This document shows positions 62,477 to 64,000 of a DNA stretch of 64,000 bases, piece by piece. The DNA is from Salinarimonas ramus. GTDB lineage: Bacteria; Pseudomonadota; Alphaproteobacteria; Rhizobiales; Beijerinckiaceae. The notes below the pieces were generated by a model. That model was not told the DNA's origin. It saw only the letters and a program-made list of their open reading frames with translations, and did no database searches. The position numbers and the translations under genes are program-made. Position 1 is the first letter of the stretch. Each line of letters opens with the position of its first letter. Where the stretch lies: positions 372,001 to 436,000 of the forward strand of contig NZ_BMMF01000003.1 in NCBI RefSeq assembly GCF_014645695.1, read 5' to 3'.

Positions 62477-63672
62477 GCGTGCGCCTCCCTGACGCCCGGG
62501 CGTTCGCTCATCTCGACGAGGGCGTCGAGGACGATGGCGGCGGCGACCGCGAGAACGACGGTGGGGACCGCGCCGAGCAGGACGAGGTCCATCGCCGTCT
62601 GGCCGATGCCCTGGAACACGAAGACGCCGAGCCCGCCGCCGCCGATGAGCGCGGCGATGGTGGCGAGCCCGATGTTCTGCACGAGCACGATGCGGATGCC
62701 GGTGAGGATCACCGGGAAGGCGAGCGGCAATTCCACCTGCGCGAGGCGCTGGCGGTCCGTCATGCCCATGCCGGTCGCTGCGTCCACCGTCTGGCGCGGC
62801 ACGCCGTCGAGGCCGACCACCGTGTTCGAGACGACGGGCAGCAGCGAATAGGCGTAGAGCGCGACGAGGGCGGGCGCCGCCCCGATGCCGGCGATGCCGA
62901 TGGCGGAGGCGCCCGGAACGTTCGCCGCGATCCAGGCCATCGGCGCGATGAGGAGGCCGAACAGCGCGATCGAGGGGATCGTCTGCACGATGTTGAGCAC
63001 GTTGAGCACCGGCCCGCGCAGCCCCGGCGCGCGGGTGAGCGCGATGCCGATGGGCACGCCGCTCGCGGTGGCGAGCGCCAGCGACCCGAAGGCGAGGAGC
63101 ACGTGCGTGCCCGCCTCGCGCCAGAAGGCGCCCGAGCGGTTGGCGTATTCCTTCAGGATCGACAGGTCGTTCCAGAGCCCGGAGACCAGGATGGCGCCGA
63201 GGATCGCGGCCGCGACGGCGAGCCCCGCGAGGCGCTTGCCCGGCGAGAGCGCGAGCCGCGAGAGCGCGTCCGCCATCATCAGCGCGAAGGCGAAGAGGAG
63301 GAGCCAGAAGCCGGAGCCCGGCGAGACGCGCGCGAAGGTGTTGCCCTCGGGCGTGAGGAACGTCCCCGCTCGCCCCACGGCCACCAGCAGCGCGCAGAGC
63401 ACGCCGACGCTGGCCGCGAGCTTCACGCGGATCGGCATGCGCAGGAGGGCGACGCCGCCGCCCGCGACGACCAGGGCGAGGAGCGCCCACGCCTCCGCGG
63501 GCGCGAGCGCCTCGAGCAGGCTACGAGGCTCGCCCAGCACGATGCGGTTGGCGCGGAAGGTGGCGAAGGGCAGGAGGAACGCCCCCGCCGCGACGAGGAC
63601 GGCGAGGATCACGCCGAGCTTGTCGAGGGCGACGCGCCCGCCCGTCGCGGCGGTGGAGATGCCCTGCGCCAT
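62473..63672 (-). CDS. OpuC-like ABC permease (second, long)
   Basis: 399 residues from the ATG at 63670-63672. An N-terminal extension of about 190 residues with five extra membrane helices precedes the core permease (TVDAATGMGMTDRQRLAQVELPLAFPVILTGI as GMGMTDRQ and VELPLAF). The EAA loop matches the partner permease. The long N-terminus is common in OpuCB-type proteins of Hyphomicrobiales. Between it and the binding-protein gene lies repeat R2 copy b. Confidence 0.87.
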   Translation of the reverse strand: MAQGISTAATGGRVALDKLGVILAVLVAAGAFLLPFATFRANRIVLGEPRSLLEALAPAEAWALLALVVAGGGVALLRMPIRVKLAASVGVLCALLVAVGRAGTFLTPEGNTFARVSPGSGFWLLLFAFALMMADALSRLALSPGKRLAGLAVAAAILGAILVSGLWNDLSILKEYANRSGAFWREAGTHVLLAFGSLALATASGVPIGIALTRAPGLRGPVLNVLNIVQTIPSIALFGLLIAPMAWIAANVPGASAIGIAGIGAAPALVALYAYSLLPVVSNTVVGLDGVPRQTVDAATGMGMTDRQRLAQVELPLAFPVILTGIRIVLVQNIGLATIAALIGGGGLGVFVFQGIGQTAMDLVLLGAVPTVVLAVAAAIVLDALVEMSERPGVREAHA

Positions 63673-63793
63673 CGTGATCCTCCCGCCTGTCCCTCCCGTT
63701 CGAGGAGGGGACGATCCGCGCAGCGGATCAGGGGTGGGGTGCGGCGGCAGACGTCCCGCCGCCCCCTCGGCTTCGCCGAGCACGCCTCTCGGC

Positions 63794-63853
63794 GTGCCCC
63801 ATCCGTCTCGTCGGCGTCGCCGCCGATCCACCTTCCCCTACAGGGAAGGAGCG
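63794..63853. repeat. repeat family R2, copy b
   Basis: The reverse complement of this 60-bp piece (ends CCCATCCGTCTCG...CTTCCCCTACAGGGAAGG) matches copy a at 54272-54322. Around it, 63676-63790 holds more inverted GC-rich sequence. It separates the permease from the binding-protein gene. Confidence 0.65.
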
Positions 63854-63858
63854 AGCCG

Positions 63859-64000
63859 TCACTCCACGAAGCCCTCGCGGGTGAGGAAGTCGCGGGCGAC
63901 GGCGCTCGCGGCCTCGCCGCCGACCTGGACGCGGCCGTTGAGCTCTTGGAGCGTCTCGAGGGTGAGCGCCTGGAAGACCGGGTTCAGCAGTTCCGGCAGC
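63859..64000 (-). CDS. ABC transporter substrate-binding protein, C-terminal end (cut by window edge)
   Basis: Only the last 46 residues are in the window: LPELLNPVFQALTLETLQEL, then GRVQVGGEAASAVARDFL and stop. The pattern LNxLTxExMxELNxxVxxxGxxAxxVAxxFL is the C-terminal end of OpuAC/ProX-type glycine betaine-binding proteins. It is the first gene of the importer operon; the upstream part lies beyond the right edge. Confidence 0.85.
   Translation of the reverse strand, partial: LPELLNPVFQALTLETLQELNGRVQVGGEAASAVARDFLTREGFVE

Noticed and set aside
1-64000. CRISPR arrays, rRNA genes and complete insertion sequences
   Set aside because: No regular spacer-repeat pattern, rRNA sequence or intact transposase was seen.

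Overview
The window is high-GC bacterial chromosome that looks alphaproteobacterial, most likely order Hyphomicrobiales. The pointers are a homospermidine synthase, an rpoZ...rsh arrangement, a DUF1236/SH3 protein, an IalB-family protein, an alphaproteobacterial-type CheZ and several DUF families common in that order. Genus was not determined. No rRNA operon or CRISPR array was seen. There is one tRNA, Gly(CCC).

Left part (1-13.6 kb): central carbon and housekeeping genes. tkt-gap-pgk-fda run on the minus strand as a glycolysis/Calvin-type cluster, and methylglyoxal synthase converges on its end. Next come rpmG (L33), cheZ, an L,D-transpeptidase, a chemoreceptor, homospermidine synthase and rpoZ.

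13.6-18.1 kb: a visibly AT-richer three-gene operon, joined by two ATGA start/stop overlaps, sits between rpoZ and the (p)ppGpp synthetase/hydrolase gene rsh. Two of its proteins each carry a single phospholipase-D-like HxR...N half-site. The third is a large helical protein with no recognised domain. It is the best candidate in the window for an undescribed system, probably anti-phage defence.

18.2-35.8 kb: rsh, a small toxin/antitoxin/DUF6941 operon, a COG4091 dehydrogenase, an Ldh-type dehydrogenase with a TAXI-TRAP transporter, and assorted envelope and stress genes. These include an unusual trypsin-like protease, a site-2 protease and a ring-cleaving dioxygenase-like protein. The block ends at tRNA-Gly.

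35.8-45.1 kb: a decayed genomic island downstream of tRNA-Gly. It holds a broken tyrosine integrase, pieces of a P-loop NTPase, a LysR regulator, a desaturase, an MFS permease, a 2OG-Fe oxygenase and a beta-propeller-like protein, separated by deletion junctions. An apparently intact operon lies inside it: an AAA-type nucleotide-binding protein and a COG4586/4587/3694-type ABC exporter.

45.1-64 kb: EAL protein, DgcN-like DUF1611 protein, universal stress protein, glycosyltransferase, recX, CYTH-CHAD protein, IalB, an ECF sigma factor and an SDR. A long minus-strand catabolic block follows: an OpuC-like ABC transporter (binding protein cut by the window edge), a DUF559 protein, an amidohydrolase, a carbamoylase-type amidase, DUF917 and urocanase (hutU). 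Copies of a ~160-bp inverted-repeat element punctuate this block. Together these genes suggest import and breakdown of histidine-related or ring/amide nitrogen compounds.
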